Shown: positions 8,841-18,028, counted from the first letter of the stretch. The stretch is 64,000 bases of DNA from Streptomyces sp. DH-12 (GCF_002899455.1 NZ_PPFB01000001.1:6580501-6644500); one strand, 5' to 3'. Notes: generated from the letters alone by a model not told the origin. Made by a program: numbers and translations.

Positions 8841-9386
8841 ATGAGGGACCACCGCTCCGGCGAGCCCGGCCTGTACTCCGAGGTCTGGACCGGTCGCGCC
8901 ACCGCCCGCTTCCAGTGGCTTCTGGCGCTGATCGGCGTCGCGTGCATGGCGCTCGGCATCGCCCTGGCCGTCGACTCCGCGTGGACGTCCGGTGGCGCGC
9001 CGCTCGCCATGGCCGTCGTCGGCTGCATCGCGGCCGGACTCCTGGTGCTGTTCGGCACCCTCGCCTTCGTGCACGTGGCCCTGCGCGTCGACGAGGACCA
9101 CCTCGAGGTGCGCTGCGGCCACATCGGCGTGCCGCGCCGCCGCATCCCGCTGTCCCATGTCGCGGGTGCCGAGTTCGCCCCGCACGTCACGCCCCGCCAC
9201 TGGGGTGGCTGGGGCTATCGCTGGCGCCCCGAGAAGGGGACGGCGGTCGTCGTCCGCCGCGGCGAGGGCGTGGTCCTCCGGCTCGCGGACGGCCACACGT
9301 TCACCGTGACGGTGGACGACGCGGAGGCGGCGGTCCGCGTCATCCGCGACCGGCTGCGGCTGAGGCGGCCGGGGACGAGGCTGTGA
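8841..9386 (+). CDS. Two-TM membrane protein of unknown function
   Basis: A 181-residue protein. Residues about 25-48 (FQWLLALIGVACMALGIALAV) and 55-80 (LAMAVVGCIAAGLLVLFGTLAFV) are membrane helices. The rest is a beta-rich cytoplasmic domain (LRVDEDHLEVRCGHIGVPRRRIPLSHV) that resembles a bacterial pleckstrin-homology-like fold. It ends with a basic tail (RDRLRLRRPGTRL). The ATG at 8841 lies 49 bases after the racemase stop, so the two may be co-transcribed. I do not recognise a characterised family. Confidence 0.65.
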   Translation: MRDHRSGEPGLYSEVWTGRATARFQWLLALIGVACMALGIALAVDSAWTSGGAPLAMAVVGCIAAGLLVLFGTLAFVHVALRVDEDHLEVRCGHIGVPRRRIPLSHVAGAEFAPHVTPRHWGGWGYRWRPEKGTAVVVRRGEGVVLRLADGHTFTVTVDDAEAAVRVIRDRLRLRRPGTRL

Positions 9387-9822
9387 GGGGACGGGCTCCC
9401 GGCGCACGGCGCCTCACCGGCGGGGCGGGCGCGCCTCGCCCCCGATCGGTGGGCGCCTCGTGGACGGCGTGATGCGCGGGTCCGGGCGCCGTCCCGCCGG
9501 ACCGTGTGGCCCGGGCCGGCCGGCCCGTCTCTCGCCGTCCGCGTCCGCACCGGCGGACGTCCCGTCCGCCGAACCTGTGGAACCCACCCCGCACCCCGCC
9601 CCACGTCGTGCCCCCGAGCTGTGACGGCCCCCGCCCGCGGGCTCCGACGGGCCGCGCGGACAAGGCACCGGCACACGGTAACGGCTGGCGGCCCGTTCGG
9701 GGACGCCCGGTGACGGCCCGCGCGGAAACGGTGCCGGGCACCGGGACCGCGCACCGTCCGGCCGCCCCGGCGCCGTACGACCGTGCTGTCCCACCCCAGG
9801 TCACGCGCCGTAGACTCCCCGA
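9387..9822. other. Intergenic region, no gene recognised
   Basis: About 435 bases of GC-rich DNA without a coding pattern I trust. Open frames exist on both strands, but none starts well or matches a family. The last 30 bases carry TAGACT about 10 bases before the lnt start, a possible -10 element. Confidence 0.4.
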
Positions 9823-11433
9823 GTGACCGTCACCGCAACCTCCGTCGGCGCGTCGGACCCCATGCCGCCGCGGACCACGCCCTCGGCCTGGCAGAAGTGG
9901 CGCGCGCGCCTCCTCCCGCCCGTCGCCGCCGCGCTCGCGGGCCTCCTCCTCTACGTCAGCTTCCCGCCGCGCACCCTGTGGTGGCTGGCCCTGCCCGCCT
10001 TCGCCGCCTTCGGCTGGGTGCTGCGCGGCCGGAGCTGGAAGGCGGGCCTCGGCCTCGGCTACCTCTTCGGCCTCGGGTTCCTGCTGCCGCTGCTGGTGTG
10101 GACCGGCGTGGAGGTCGGCCCCGGCCCGTGGCTCGCGCTCGTGGTGATCGAGGCGGTGTACGTGGCGCTGGCCGGCGCGGGGATCACCGTGGTGTCGCGG
10201 CTGCCCGGGTGGCCGGTGTGGGCGGCGGCGCTGTGGATCGCCGGCGAGGCGGCACGCGCGCGCGTGCCGTTCAGCGGCTTCCCCTGGGGCAAGATCGCGT
10301 TCGGCCAGGCCGACGGCGTGTTCCTGCCGCTCGCCGCGCTCGGCGGCACCCCGGTCCTCGGTTTCGCCGTGGTGCTCTGCGGATTCGGCCTGTACGAGCT
10401 GGTGCGGCTCGCCGTGAAGGCGCGGCGCGCCGGCGCCCCGCACCGGGCCGCCGCGGTCGTCGGCGTGCTGAGCGTCGCCGTGCCGGTGGCCGGGGCGTTC
10501 GCGGCGCGCACGCTGGTCAGCGACAAGGCCGAGAGCGGCACGGTCACCGTCGCCGTCGTCCAGGGCAACGTGCCCCGTCTCGGGCTCGACTTCAACGCCC
10601 AGCGGCGGGCCGTCCTCGACTACCACGCGCGCGAGACGGAGCGACTGGCCGCCGAGGTCGCCGCCGGCCGTGCCGAGCGGCCGGACATCGTGCTGTGGCC
10701 GGAGAACTCCTCCGACATCGACCCCTTCGCCAACGAGGACGCCCGCCAGGTCGTCGACCGCGCCGCGAAGGCCGTCGGCGCGCCGATCTCGGTCGGCGCG
10801 GTGGTCTCCCGGGACGGGAAGCTGCTCAACGAGCAGGTCCTCTGGGACCCGGTGAAGGGTCCGGTCGACACCTACGACAAGCGGCAGATCCAGCCGTTCG
10901 GCGAGTACCTCCCGCTGCGCTCCCTGGTCGGCGCGATCAACGAGGAGTGGACCTCGATGGTCCGCCAGGACTTCAGCCGCGGCTCGGAGCCGGGCGTGTT
11001 CGACCGGGACGGCGCCGCCGTCGGCCTGGTCACCTGCTACGAGGCCGCCTTCGACTGGGCCGTGCGCGACACCGTCGCCGACGGCGCCCGGATGATCTCC
11101 GTGCCCAGCAACAACGCCACCTTCGGGCGCAGCGAGATGACCTACCAGCAGCTCGCCATGTCCCGGGTCCGCGCCGTCGAGCACAGCCGCGCCGTCACCG
11201 TGCCGGTGACCAGCGGCGTCAGCGCCGTCATCATGCCGGACGGAAGGATCACCCAGAGGACCGGCATGTTCGTCGCCGACTCGCTGGTGCAGGAGGTGCC
11301 GCTGCGCACCTCGCAGACACCCGCCACCCGGCTCGGCGCCCTCCCGGAGGCGGCCCTCGTCCTTCTCGCCGCGGGCGGTCTCGGCCGGGGCGTCGCCGTG
11401 CGGGTGCGCGCCCGGCGCACCGGCGACCGATAA
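9823..11433 (+). CDS. lnt: Apolipoprotein N-acyltransferase
   Basis: A 536-residue membrane enzyme that transfers an acyl chain to the amino group of the N-terminal cysteine of lipoproteins. The first ~235 residues hold about six membrane segments (LLLYVSFPPRTLWWLALPAF, GLGFLLPLLVWTGVEVG and others), with the family motif FPWGKIAFGQ. Residues about 240-500 form the nitrilase-like domain with the expected Glu-Lys-Cys triad: E294 (LWPENSSDID), K353 (YDKRQIQPFGEYLP) and C405 (VTCYEAAFDW). Length is normal. The GTG at 9823 begins the protein; TAGACT lies just upstream. It is followed after 64 bases by a Nudix gene on the same strand. Streptomyces often carry two Lnt homologues, so this may not be the only one. 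Confidence 0.93.
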   Translation: MTVTATSVGASDPMPPRTTPSAWQKWRARLLPPVAAALAGLLLYVSFPPRTLWWLALPAFAAFGWVLRGRSWKAGLGLGYLFGLGFLLPLLVWTGVEVGPGPWLALVVIEAVYVALAGAGITVVSRLPGWPVWAAALWIAGEAARARVPFSGFPWGKIAFGQADGVFLPLAALGGTPVLGFAVVLCGFGLYELVRLAVKARRAGAPHRAAAVVGVLSVAVPVAGAFAARTLVSDKAESGTVTVAVVQGNVPRLGLDFNAQRRAVLDYHARETERLAAEVAAGRAERPDIVLWPENSSDIDPFANEDARQVVDRAAKAVGAPISVGAVVSRDGKLLNEQVLWDPVKGPVDTYDKRQIQPFGEYLPLRSLVGAINEEWTSMVRQDFSRGSEPGVFDRDGAAVGLVTCYEAAFDWAVRDTVADGARMISVPSNNATFGRSEMTYQQLAMSRVRAVEHSRAVTVPVTSGVSAVIMPDGRITQRTGMFVADSLVQEVPLRTSQTPATRLGALPEAALVLLAAGGLGRGVAVRVRARRTGDR

Positions 11434-11497
11434 GGGGACACCGCACGCCGCCTGACGTGTCCGGGCACGCCCCCGGGTGCCCGTTAGGGTCGGGGGC

Positions 11498-11998
11498 ATG
11501 GCTACTCCTGACTTCATCCGCACCCTGCGCGCATCGGCCGGCCACCAGCTGCTGTGGCTGCCCGGCGTCACGGCCCTCGTCTTCGACGACGAGGACCGCG
11601 TGCTGCTCAACCGCCGGGCGGACACCCGCAAGTGGTCGGTCATCGGCGGCATCCCCGACCCGGGGGAGCAGCCCGCCGTCTGCGCGGTGCGGGAGGTCGA
11701 GGAGGAGACCGCCGTACGCTGCGCGGTCGAGCGGATCGTGCTGGTCCAGGCCCTGGAGCCGGTGACGTACGGCAACGGCGACATCTGCCAGTACATGGAC
11801 ATCACCTTCCGCTGCCGCGCCGTCGGCGGCGAGGCGCGGGTCAACGACGACGAGTCCCTGGACGTCGGCTGGTTCGCCGTGGACGCGCTCCCCGAGCTGA
11901 ACGACTTCGCGAGCTTCCGCATCAAGCAGGCCCTTGCCGACGCACCCACCTGGTTCGAGCCCGCACCCACATGGCTCGACCCCACTGGAAACGGCTGA
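11498..11998 (+). CDS. Nudix hydrolase
   Basis: A 166-residue protein with a clear Nudix box: GGIPDPGEQPAVCAVREVEEET (near residues 50-72), fitting G-x5-E-x7-REUxEExGU except that the usual Gly after EE is Thr. The acidic REVEEE core that binds the metal is intact. Such enzymes cleave nucleoside diphosphates linked to another group; the exact substrate cannot be read from sequence. The ATG at 11498 (MATPDFIRTLRASAG) is preferred over an upstream GTG at 11477, because this N terminus is typical of the actinobacterial subfamily. It sits between lnt and the SDR gene with short gaps. Confidence 0.88.
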   Translation: MATPDFIRTLRASAGHQLLWLPGVTALVFDDEDRVLLNRRADTRKWSVIGGIPDPGEQPAVCAVREVEEETAVRCAVERIVLVQALEPVTYGNGDICQYMDITFRCRAVGGEARVNDDESLDVGWFAVDALPELNDFASFRIKQALADAPTWFEPAPTWLDPTGNG

Positions 11999-12053
11999 AC
12001 TGTGGTGCGTGCCCACATGGGTGGACCGGGGCGTGCTGCCTAGGGTCAACCCC

Positions 12054-12854
12054 ATGACCGCGCCCAGTGCCCTCCCGGCCCCCCACGACACCCTTCTCGA
12101 CCTCGGCGGCCGCACCGCGCTCGTCACCGGGGCCGCCGGTGGCATCGGCCGCGCCTGCGCGCTGCGGCTCGCGGTCGCCGGCGCCAAGGTCAGAGCCGTC
12201 GACCGGGACGCCGAGGGGCTGGAGGCGCTCGCCGCCGCGGCCGCGGACCTGGACGGCGCCGTCGAACCGCACGTCCTGGACCTCACCGACCTGGACGCCG
12301 CCGAGTCCGCCGCCGCCGGGACGGACGTCCTGGTCAACAACGCCGGACTCCAGCTGGTGCGTCCCATCGAGCAGTTCCCGCCGGACGTCTTCCACACGGT
12401 GCTCACCGTGATGCTGGAGGCCCCCTTCCGCCTCATCCGGGGCGCCCTGCCGCACATGTACGGGCAGGGCTGGGGGCGCGTCGTGAACATCTCCTCCGTG
12501 CACGGCCTGCGCGCCTCGGCCTACAAGTCCGCCTACGTGGCCGCCAAGCACGGCCTGGAAGGGCTGTCCAAGACCACCGCCCTGGAAGGCGCCGCCCACG
12601 GTGTCACCTCGAACTGTGTGAACCCCGCCTATGTGCGCACCGCACTGGTCGAGAGGCAGATCGCCGACCAGGCCCGCACCCACGGCATCCCCGAGGAGCG
12701 CGTGGTGTCCGAGGTGCTGCTGCAGGACAGCGCGGTCAAGCGCCTGATCGAACCGGAGGAGGTCGCCGAGGCGGTGGCCTACCTGTGCGGCCCGCGGGCC
12801 TCCTTCGTCACCGGCGCCTCGCTGGTGCTGGACGGCGGCTGGACCGCGCACTGA
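12054..12854 (+). CDS. 3-hydroxybutyrate dehydrogenase-like short-chain dehydrogenase
   Basis: A 266-residue classical SDR: cofactor motif TGAAGGIG at residues 25-32, NNAG at 95-98, Ser147 or Ser148 in NISSVHG, and the catalytic pair Tyr161/Lys165 (YVAAK). The pattern HGLRAS...KSAYVAAKHGLEGLSK and the C-terminal FVTGASLVLDGGWTAH match D-3-hydroxybutyrate dehydrogenases, which interconvert 3-hydroxybutyrate and acetoacetate with NAD. The ATG at 12054 lies 55 bases after the Nudix gene. The PucR-type regulator gene follows 90 bases downstream on the same strand, and an MHS transporter converges beyond that, suggesting a small uptake/oxidation locus for a short-chain acid (inference). Confidence 0.85.
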   Translation: MTAPSALPAPHDTLLDLGGRTALVTGAAGGIGRACALRLAVAGAKVRAVDRDAEGLEALAAAAADLDGAVEPHVLDLTDLDAAESAAAGTDVLVNNAGLQLVRPIEQFPPDVFHTVLTVMLEAPFRLIRGALPHMYGQGWGRVVNISSVHGLRASAYKSAYVAAKHGLEGLSKTTALEGAAHGVTSNCVNPAYVRTALVERQIADQARTHGIPEERVVSEVLLQDSAVKRLIEPEEVAEAVAYLCGPRASFVTGASLVLDGGWTAH

Positions 12855-12944
12855 GCCCCTGACGCCGACCGCGGCCGGCCGTCGGCCCGCGAGGTTTTCC
12901 ACAGGCCTGACGGGGCGGCCGCCGGATGAGGAATCCTGAGACCC

Positions 12945-14939
12945 ATGCCTCGCGATCACCTCCGGTCCGCCGAGCGGTCCGCCTCCGCCACCGGCCCGCC
13001 GGGCCGGTCCCGCCCCGACGCCGGCCGGCCCGTCGCCGACAGCGCCGAGGCGCCGTTCCTGGAGCTGCTGGCCCGCGGCGCCCCCGCCGAGGCCTACGAA
13101 CAGCCGGTGCTGCTCGCCCGCGCCGAGGGCCTGCCCGCCGAGCGGGTCGCGGCCCTGGAGCGGGCCAAGCTGCTCGCCCTGCGCGTGCGCTCCGAGATGG
13201 AGGGGCGCCGACGCCGTGAGGCCGAGCTGTCCGCCCTGTTCGAGACCGCCCACGACCTCGCCGGACTGCGCGACCTGGACGCCGTGCTGCGCGCGATCGT
13301 GCAGCGCGCCCGTTCCCTGCTCGGTACCGACGTCGCCTACCTCAGTCTGAACGACCCGGAGCGGGGCGACACCTACATGCGGGTCACCGAAGGCTCGGTG
13401 GCGGCCCGCTTCCAGCAGCTGCGTCTCGGCATGGGCGAGGGGCTCGGCGGCCTCGTCGCCCAGACCGCCCGCCCCTACGTCACCGACGACTACTTCCGCG
13501 ACGACCGCTTCCAGCACACCCGCTCCATCGACAGCGGGGTGCGCGACGAAGGACTCGTCGCCATCGTCGGCGTGCCCCTGACGCTGGGGGACCACGTCAT
13601 CGGGGTGCTGTTCGCCGCGGACCGCCGCTCCCGGGTGTTCGAGCGGGAGCAGATCGCCCTGCTGGGCTCGTTCGCCGCGCTCGCCGCGGCCGCCATCGAC
13701 ACGGCCAACCTGCTCGCCGAGACCCGCGAGGCGCTGGCCGGCCTGGAGCGGGCCAACGAGATCATCCAGGACCGCAGCGGCGTCATCGAGCGCGCCTCCG
13801 ACGTCCACGACCGCCTCGCCGAGCTGGTCCTGCGCGGCGGCGGGGTGCACGACGTGGCCGCCGCCGTCTCCCAGGTCCTGGACGGCGCCGTCGAGTTCAC
13901 CGAAGCCGTGGCGGCGCCCGCGACGGCCCTGGAGTCCTCACGCGCCGAGGGGCACGCCGTGCGGCACGGGGACGACTGGATCGCTGCCGTCGCCGCTGGC
14001 GACGAACTCCTCGGCGCGCTCGTCCTGCGCGGCCACCCGGGCCTCGACCCCGTCGACCAGCGCACCCTCGAGCGTGCCGCCATGGTCACCTCGCTGCTGC
14101 TGCTGGCCCGCCGCTCCGCAGCCGAGGCCGAGCAGCGCGTCCGCGGCGAACTGCTCGACGACCTGCTCGACGCCCGCGACCGCGACCCGCGCCTGCTGCG
14201 CGAGCGGGCGACCCGGCTGCGCGCCGACCTCGACGCCACGCACGCCGTGCTCGCCGCCCGGCTGGAGAGCGGCACCGCGGACGCCGACCAGGAGGCCGAC
14301 GCCCGCAGACGCCTGTGGGCCGCGGCCTCCCACCTCGCGGCGACCCGCCACGGCCTCGCCGCCGCCCGCGACGGCGGCACGGTCCTGGTGCTGCCGCTCG
14401 CCCCCGGTGACACCGCCACCGGCCTGGCCCGCCGCACGGCCCGCGAACTGGGCACGGCCGTCCACGAACCGGTCACGGTCGGCGCCTCCGCCCCGGTCGG
14501 ACAGCTCCTCGCCCGCCCGGACACGGTGGCCACGGCGTACGCGGAGGCCCGCCGCTGCCTCGACACCCTGCGGCTGCTCGGCCGCGCGGGCGACGGTTCC
14601 GCCGCCGAGGACTTCGGGTTCCTGGGCCTGCTGCTGGCGGGGGAGCGGGACGTCGCGGGTTTCGTCGACCGCACGATCGGCCGGGTCGTGGCGTACGACG
14701 AGCGGCGCGGCACCGAGCTGCTGCGCACGCTCGACGCGTACTTCGCGTGCGGGACGAGTCCGGCCCGCACCAAGGACGAACTGCACGTCCACGTCAACAC
14801 GGTCGCGCAGCGGCTGGACCGCGTCGGCCGGCTCCTCGGCGACGACTGGCAGAGCCCGCAGCGCGCCCTGGAGATCCAGCTCGCCCTGCGCCTGCACCGC
14901 CTGTCCGGCGTCACACAGCCGCCGCCCGCACAGCCCTGA
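12945..14939 (+). CDS. GAF domain / PucR-type helix-turn-helix regulator
   Basis: A 664-residue regulator. A disordered Pro/Arg-rich head (about 1-30) and a helical segment precede a GAF domain at about residues 85-255 (FETAHDLAGLRDLDAVLRAIV...GMGEGLGGLVAQTARPYVTDDYF). A coiled-coil stretch (ETREALAGLERANEII) leads into a central domain, and the C terminus carries the PucR/CdaR-type HTH (KDELHVHVNTVAQRLDRVGRLLG...ALEIQLALRLHRL). Such proteins sense a small metabolite through GAF and control neighbouring catabolic or transport genes. The likely targets are the hydroxybutyrate dehydrogenase gene upstream and the convergent MHS transporter (inference from position). Confidence 0.85.
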   Translation: MPRDHLRSAERSASATGPPGRSRPDAGRPVADSAEAPFLELLARGAPAEAYEQPVLLARAEGLPAERVAALERAKLLALRVRSEMEGRRRREAELSALFETAHDLAGLRDLDAVLRAIVQRARSLLGTDVAYLSLNDPERGDTYMRVTEGSVAARFQQLRLGMGEGLGGLVAQTARPYVTDDYFRDDRFQHTRSIDSGVRDEGLVAIVGVPLTLGDHVIGVLFAADRRSRVFEREQIALLGSFAALAAAAIDTANLLAETREALAGLERANEIIQDRSGVIERASDVHDRLAELVLRGGGVHDVAAAVSQVLDGAVEFTEAVAAPATALESSRAEGHAVRHGDDWIAAVAAGDELLGALVLRGHPGLDPVDQRTLERAAMVTSLLLLARRSAAEAEQRVRGELLDDLLDARDRDPRLLRERATRLRADLDATHAVLAARLESGTADADQEADARRRLWAAASHLAATRHGLAAARDGGTVLVLPLAPGDTATGLARRTARELGTAVHEPVTVGASAPVGQLLARPDTVATAYAEARRCLDTLRLLGRAGDGSAAEDFGFLGLLLAGERDVAGFVDRTIGRVVAYDERRGTELLRTLDAYFACGTSPARTKDELHVHVNTVAQRLDRVGRLLGDDWQSPQRALEIQLALRLHRLSGVTQPPPAQP

Positions 14940-14990
14940 CCCCCGCGCCGCCGGGGGGGCGGACACGGGGGCCGGGGCCGAGGAACGGGA

Positions 14991-16376
14991 TCAGAGGACG
15001 CGGGCGTCCTGCGCGGCCTCGGTCTTGACGGGCGCGTCCGGCTCATCCGCCGGGGACACGTCCGCGAGATCCCGGTGCCGGGTCTCCTCGGCCGCCAGGA
15101 TCGCGACGACCGTGACGAGACTCGCGGCGATGACGTAGAGCGCGATCGGGGTGGAGGTGCCGTGGTCCGACAGCAGCGCGGTGGCGATCAGCGGGGCGGG
15201 GGCGCCGGCCGCGACCGAGGCGAACTGGGCGCCGATGGAGGCGCCGGAGTAGCGCATCCGGGTCGCGAACATCTCGGAGAAGAAGGCGGCCTGCGGTGCG
15301 TACATCGCCCCGTGCATGACGAGACCCACGGTCACCGCGAGCAGCAGGGCGCCGAAGCCCCCGGTGTCGATGAGCGCGAAGAAGGGGAACATCCACAGCC
15401 CCACGCCGACCGCACCGATCAGGTACACCGGTCGCCGCCCCAGCCGGTCCGACAGGGCGCCCCAGGCGGGGATCACGGCGAAGTGCAGCGCGGAGGCGAT
15501 GAGCACGGCGTTGAGCGCGGTCTGCTTGGACACCCCGGCCGAGGTGGTGGCGTACACCAGGATGAACGCGGTGATCACGTAGTAGCTGATGTTCTCCGCC
15601 ATCCGCGCGCCCATCGCCACCAGCACGTCCCGCCAGTGGTGCTTGAGCACCGCCACGAGCGGCATGCGCTCGGCGGCGGCGTCCGTCTCGCGCGTCTCGG
15701 CACGCTCCAGCGCCTGCCGGAACACCGGCGACTCGTCGACGGAGAGCCGGATCCACAGACCGACGATCACCAGAACTCCGGAGAGCAGGAAGGGGATCCG
15801 CCAGCCCCAGGCGCCGAACGCCGACTCCGACAGCACGGCGGTCAGCAGCGCCAGCACACCGGTCGCCAGCAACTGCCCGGCCGGGGCGCCGGTCTGCGGC
15901 CATGACGCCCAGAACCCGCGCCGGCGCGCGTCACCGTGCTCCGACACCAGCAGCACGGCGCCGCCCCACTCACCGCCGAGCGCGAAGCCCTGCGCCAGCC
16001 GGAGCACGGTCAGCAGGACCGGCGCGGCACTGCCGATGGCGGCGTGCGTGGGCAGCAGACCGATGGCGAACGTCGCCCCGCCCATCATCAACAGGCTCAG
16101 CACCAGCAGCTTCTTGCGCCCGAGCCGGTCCCCGTAGTGCCCGAACACCAGCGCGCCGAGCGGCCGCGCGGCGAACCCGACGGCGTACGTCAGGAACGAC
16201 AGCAGCGTGCCGACCAGCGGATCGGAGTCCGGGAAGAACAGCTGGTTGAAGACCAGCGCGGCGGCGGACCCGTAGAGGAAGAAGTCGTACCACTCGATGG
16301 TGGTCCCGATGAGGGACGCAGCGACGATGCGCTTGAGGTTGTCCGGGGCTGGTGGAGCGGTTGCGGGCGACGACAT
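14991..16376 (-). CDS. MFS transporter, metabolite:H+ symporter (MHS) family
   Basis: A 461-residue, 12-helix transporter. The opening KRIVAASLIGTTIEWYDFFLYGSAAALVF is diagnostic for the MHS family (citrate, shikimate, alpha-ketoglutarate and proline/betaine symporters), as are GALVFGHYGDRLGRKKLL and the APQAAFFSEMFATRMRYSGAS stretch. The ATG at 16376 (MSSPATAPPAPDNLKR) is preferred over the GTG at 16424, because AGGAAG stands 8 bases before it. It probably imports a carboxylate with protons; the substrate is uncertain. It is convergent with the PucR-type regulator gene and marks the last backbone gene before the IS-rich region. Confidence 0.88.
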   Translation of the reverse strand: MSSPATAPPAPDNLKRIVAASLIGTTIEWYDFFLYGSAAALVFNQLFFPDSDPLVGTLLSFLTYAVGFAARPLGALVFGHYGDRLGRKKLLVLSLLMMGGATFAIGLLPTHAAIGSAAPVLLTVLRLAQGFALGGEWGGAVLLVSEHGDARRRGFWASWPQTGAPAGQLLATGVLALLTAVLSESAFGAWGWRIPFLLSGVLVIVGLWIRLSVDESPVFRQALERAETRETDAAAERMPLVAVLKHHWRDVLVAMGARMAENISYYVITAFILVYATTSAGVSKQTALNAVLIASALHFAVIPAWGALSDRLGRRPVYLIGAVGVGLWMFPFFALIDTGGFGALLLAVTVGLVMHGAMYAPQAAFFSEMFATRMRYSGASIGAQFASVAAGAPAPLIATALLSDHGTSTPIALYVIAASLVTVVAILAAEETRHRDLADVSPADEPDAPVKTEAAQDARVL

Positions 16377-16599
16377 CGGCACCACTTCCTGGGGCGTGAC
16401 GGGGACGTTTGCGTGTTGCCACACCGTAGGAATCCGCAGGTCAGGCGCACATGTGGCGGGGCGACATAGTTCGAGGGTCGGCTATGCGCGCGGCCACCAT
16501 GCCAGCTCATGCAAAGGCGGTTCAGAAGGACGATGGTGGCCGAAAGGAGTGCCGTCCGGGACGCGTAGTTCAGGGTGATTTGACGATGCGGTGCTGACT

Positions 16600-16677
16600 C
16601 CCGTGCTGGTTTGGTGCTGACTAAAAGCCCACGTCATCACCCGTCCTCACCTGTCCCGTGCTGACTTGGTGCTGACT
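16600..16677. repeat. Imperfect 23-bp direct repeats built on GTGCTGACT
   Basis: Copies at 16600-16622 (CCCGTGCTGG then TTTGGTGCTGACT) and 16655-16677 (same, with GA for GG and C for T) match at 21 of 23 bases. A further GTGCTGACT lies at 16591-16599. The surrounding 16377-16810 has no gene I can support. The position, at the switch from backbone to IS-rich DNA, suggests recombinase arm sites or an element edge, but no integrase gene is adjacent. Confidence 0.6.
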
Positions 16678-16810
16678 GCGCTCCGTTGAACTCGGGCATC
16701 CGGGGTTCATCGACTCGGAGTTGTTGTGTGGCAGGTGACCGGACTGAGAGACCGAGTCCGGCCTTGCTGCTCAGTAGAGGGTCTGATGCAGGGTCGGGTG
16801 ACAGGTTCGG

Positions 16811-16978
16811 TCACGCGACCTGGAGGGCCGGCGTGGTCATGAAGGTTTCGAATTCGACGGGGGGCAGTCGGCCGAGTGAGGCTTGTCTGCGGCGTCGGTG
16901 GTAGGTCCGCTCGATCCAGGTCACGATCGCTATCCCGAGTTCTTCGCGGGTGGCCCAGGCACGGCGGTCGAGGACGTT
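16811..16978 (-). pseudogene. IS3-family transposase, C-terminal remnant
   Basis: Read on the minus strand, this encodes about 55 residues ending in a TGA: NVLDRRAWATREELGIAIV, then WIERTYHRRRRQASLGRLPP, then VEFETFMT. This is the C-terminal end of the IS3-family OrfB integrase, where 'HRRRRQASLG' and 'PVEFE' follow the last catalytic Glu helix. The catalytic core and OrfA are missing; similarity stops at about 16978 and IS30-type sequence begins on the opposite strand. Confidence 0.75.
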
Positions 16979-16981
16979 CTG

Positions 16982-17056
16982 TGGCGAACCCCGGCTGAAG
17001 TGTTCACCCAGCAGCTACGATCGCTCCCACCAACCAGCGTTGCGACGACCGATTGA
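16982..17056 (+). pseudogene. IS30-family transposase, C-terminal remnant
   Basis: The plus strand reads WRTPAEVFTQQLRSLPPTSV then ATTD and a stop. 'GWRTPAE(A/V)' is the conserved C-terminal motif of IS30-family transposases. Only the last 24 codons remain, joined directly to the IS3 remnant on the left and an IS630 fragment on the right. Confidence 0.65.
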
Positions 17057-17469
17057 ATCCGTCCCGTAAATACCGGGGCAGGGGACGCAACAGCTTCGCC
17101 TGGACCGACTATCGCGACCTCATCGTGCGCGCTCACATCCAGCTCAAGGCCCCCATCGTCCTCGTCTGGGACAATCTCAACACGCACCGGGCCGCCGGAA
17201 TGCGCCGGTACGCGGGCGAACACGACTGGCTCACCATCGTGCAGCTGCCCTCCTATGCACCGGACCTCAACCCAGTGGAAGGCGTGTGGTCGCTGCTACG
17301 GCGCGGGCCCTTGGCCAACGTCGCCTTCACCGACGACGACCACCTCGAACACACCCTCCGCCGTGGCCTGCGGCGCATCCAGCATCGCCCCGCCCTGATC
17401 GATGGCTGCCTCACCGGCACCGGACTCGAACTGACCCGCCGTCCAACAACACCTCAAGAAGATCAGTAG
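17057..17469 (+). pseudogene. IS630-family transposase, C-terminal half
   Basis: An open frame of about 138 codons encodes the C-terminal half of an IS630 transposase: FAWTDYRDLIVRAH, VLVWDNLNTHRAA (second catalytic Asp) and LPSYAPDLNPVEGVWS (the DE signature with the third acidic residue). The N-terminal HTH and the first catalytic Asp (DE-K/S region) are absent, and the reading frame begins at the IS30 junction, so it cannot be functional. It belongs to a different copy from the N-terminal IS630 fragment at 25.6-26.2 kb. Confidence 0.8.
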
Positions 17470-17517
17470 GAGCGGTTACGTTCAGTCCTCACGGCGTGCA
17501 CCGCGTCCCCGCGCGGC

Positions 17518-17862
17518 TCAGCGCGGGAGTCTCCGCAGGAGGGTGGCCAACTCCTTAGGGAACTCGTCCATGTGTCGCTCTGCGGAGTACCGCACCGTGC
17601 AGGCCGCGGCCACGAGCTCCATGTCCGAGTTACGATCGTCTCTGAGCATCTCGGCGGCCATGCCGAGTGGCACCGCGAAGTCAGCCTGCGCCTCCATCGT
17701 CATCGCCTCGACGAGACCCGACTCGTCCTCGGCGAGAACCAGTTCCACGATCTGGCGCAGAGTCTCCGCCATGGCCGGCAGGTCCGTCTCTCGGACGATG
17801 TCGGCCATGTCGTCGTACTCCGCGAACCCGAAGCGGTTGATCCTCAGGTGTTCCCTGCTCAC
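17518..17862 (-). CDS. Small hypothetical protein, acidic, helical
   Basis: A 114-residue product starting VSREHLRINRFGFAEYDDM. It is rich in Glu, Asp, Met and Leu and looks all-helical (ADIVRETDLPAMAETLRQIV; LVLAEDESGLVEAMTMEAQA). The GTG at 17862 is chosen because AGAGGG lies about 8 bases upstream; the frame is open to 18012 but the extension is Arg-rich and unlike the rest. The acidic composition and its place among IS debris recall immunity or accessory proteins, but I do not recognise a family. No neighbour is intact. Confidence 0.5.
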   Translation of the reverse strand: MSREHLRINRFGFAEYDDMADIVRETDLPAMAETLRQIVELVLAEDESGLVEAMTMEAQADFAVPLGMAAEMLRDDRNSDMELVAAACTVRYSAERHMDEFPKELATLLRRLPR

Positions 17863-18028
17863 GTCGTGCCCTCTCAGTGCCTGATGCCCTGCCGCTGCAG
17901 TCTCGGGCTGCAGACCGTCCGGCATAGGTCGGCGATCAGCCCGCCGCCTTGCGCGCACCGCATACCACCGGCCTACCGCAGGATCACCCCACGTCTCCCT
18001 CTCCGACAACACCCCGAACAGACCAGTA

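Noticed and set aside
9340..12018. 892-codon open frame on the minus strand
   Set aside because: It covers lnt and the Nudix gene in antisense. Composition is shadow-like, without domains.
11922..13850. 642-codon open frame on the minus strand
   Set aside because: It is antisense to the SDR and PucR-type genes, both of which have clear family motifs.
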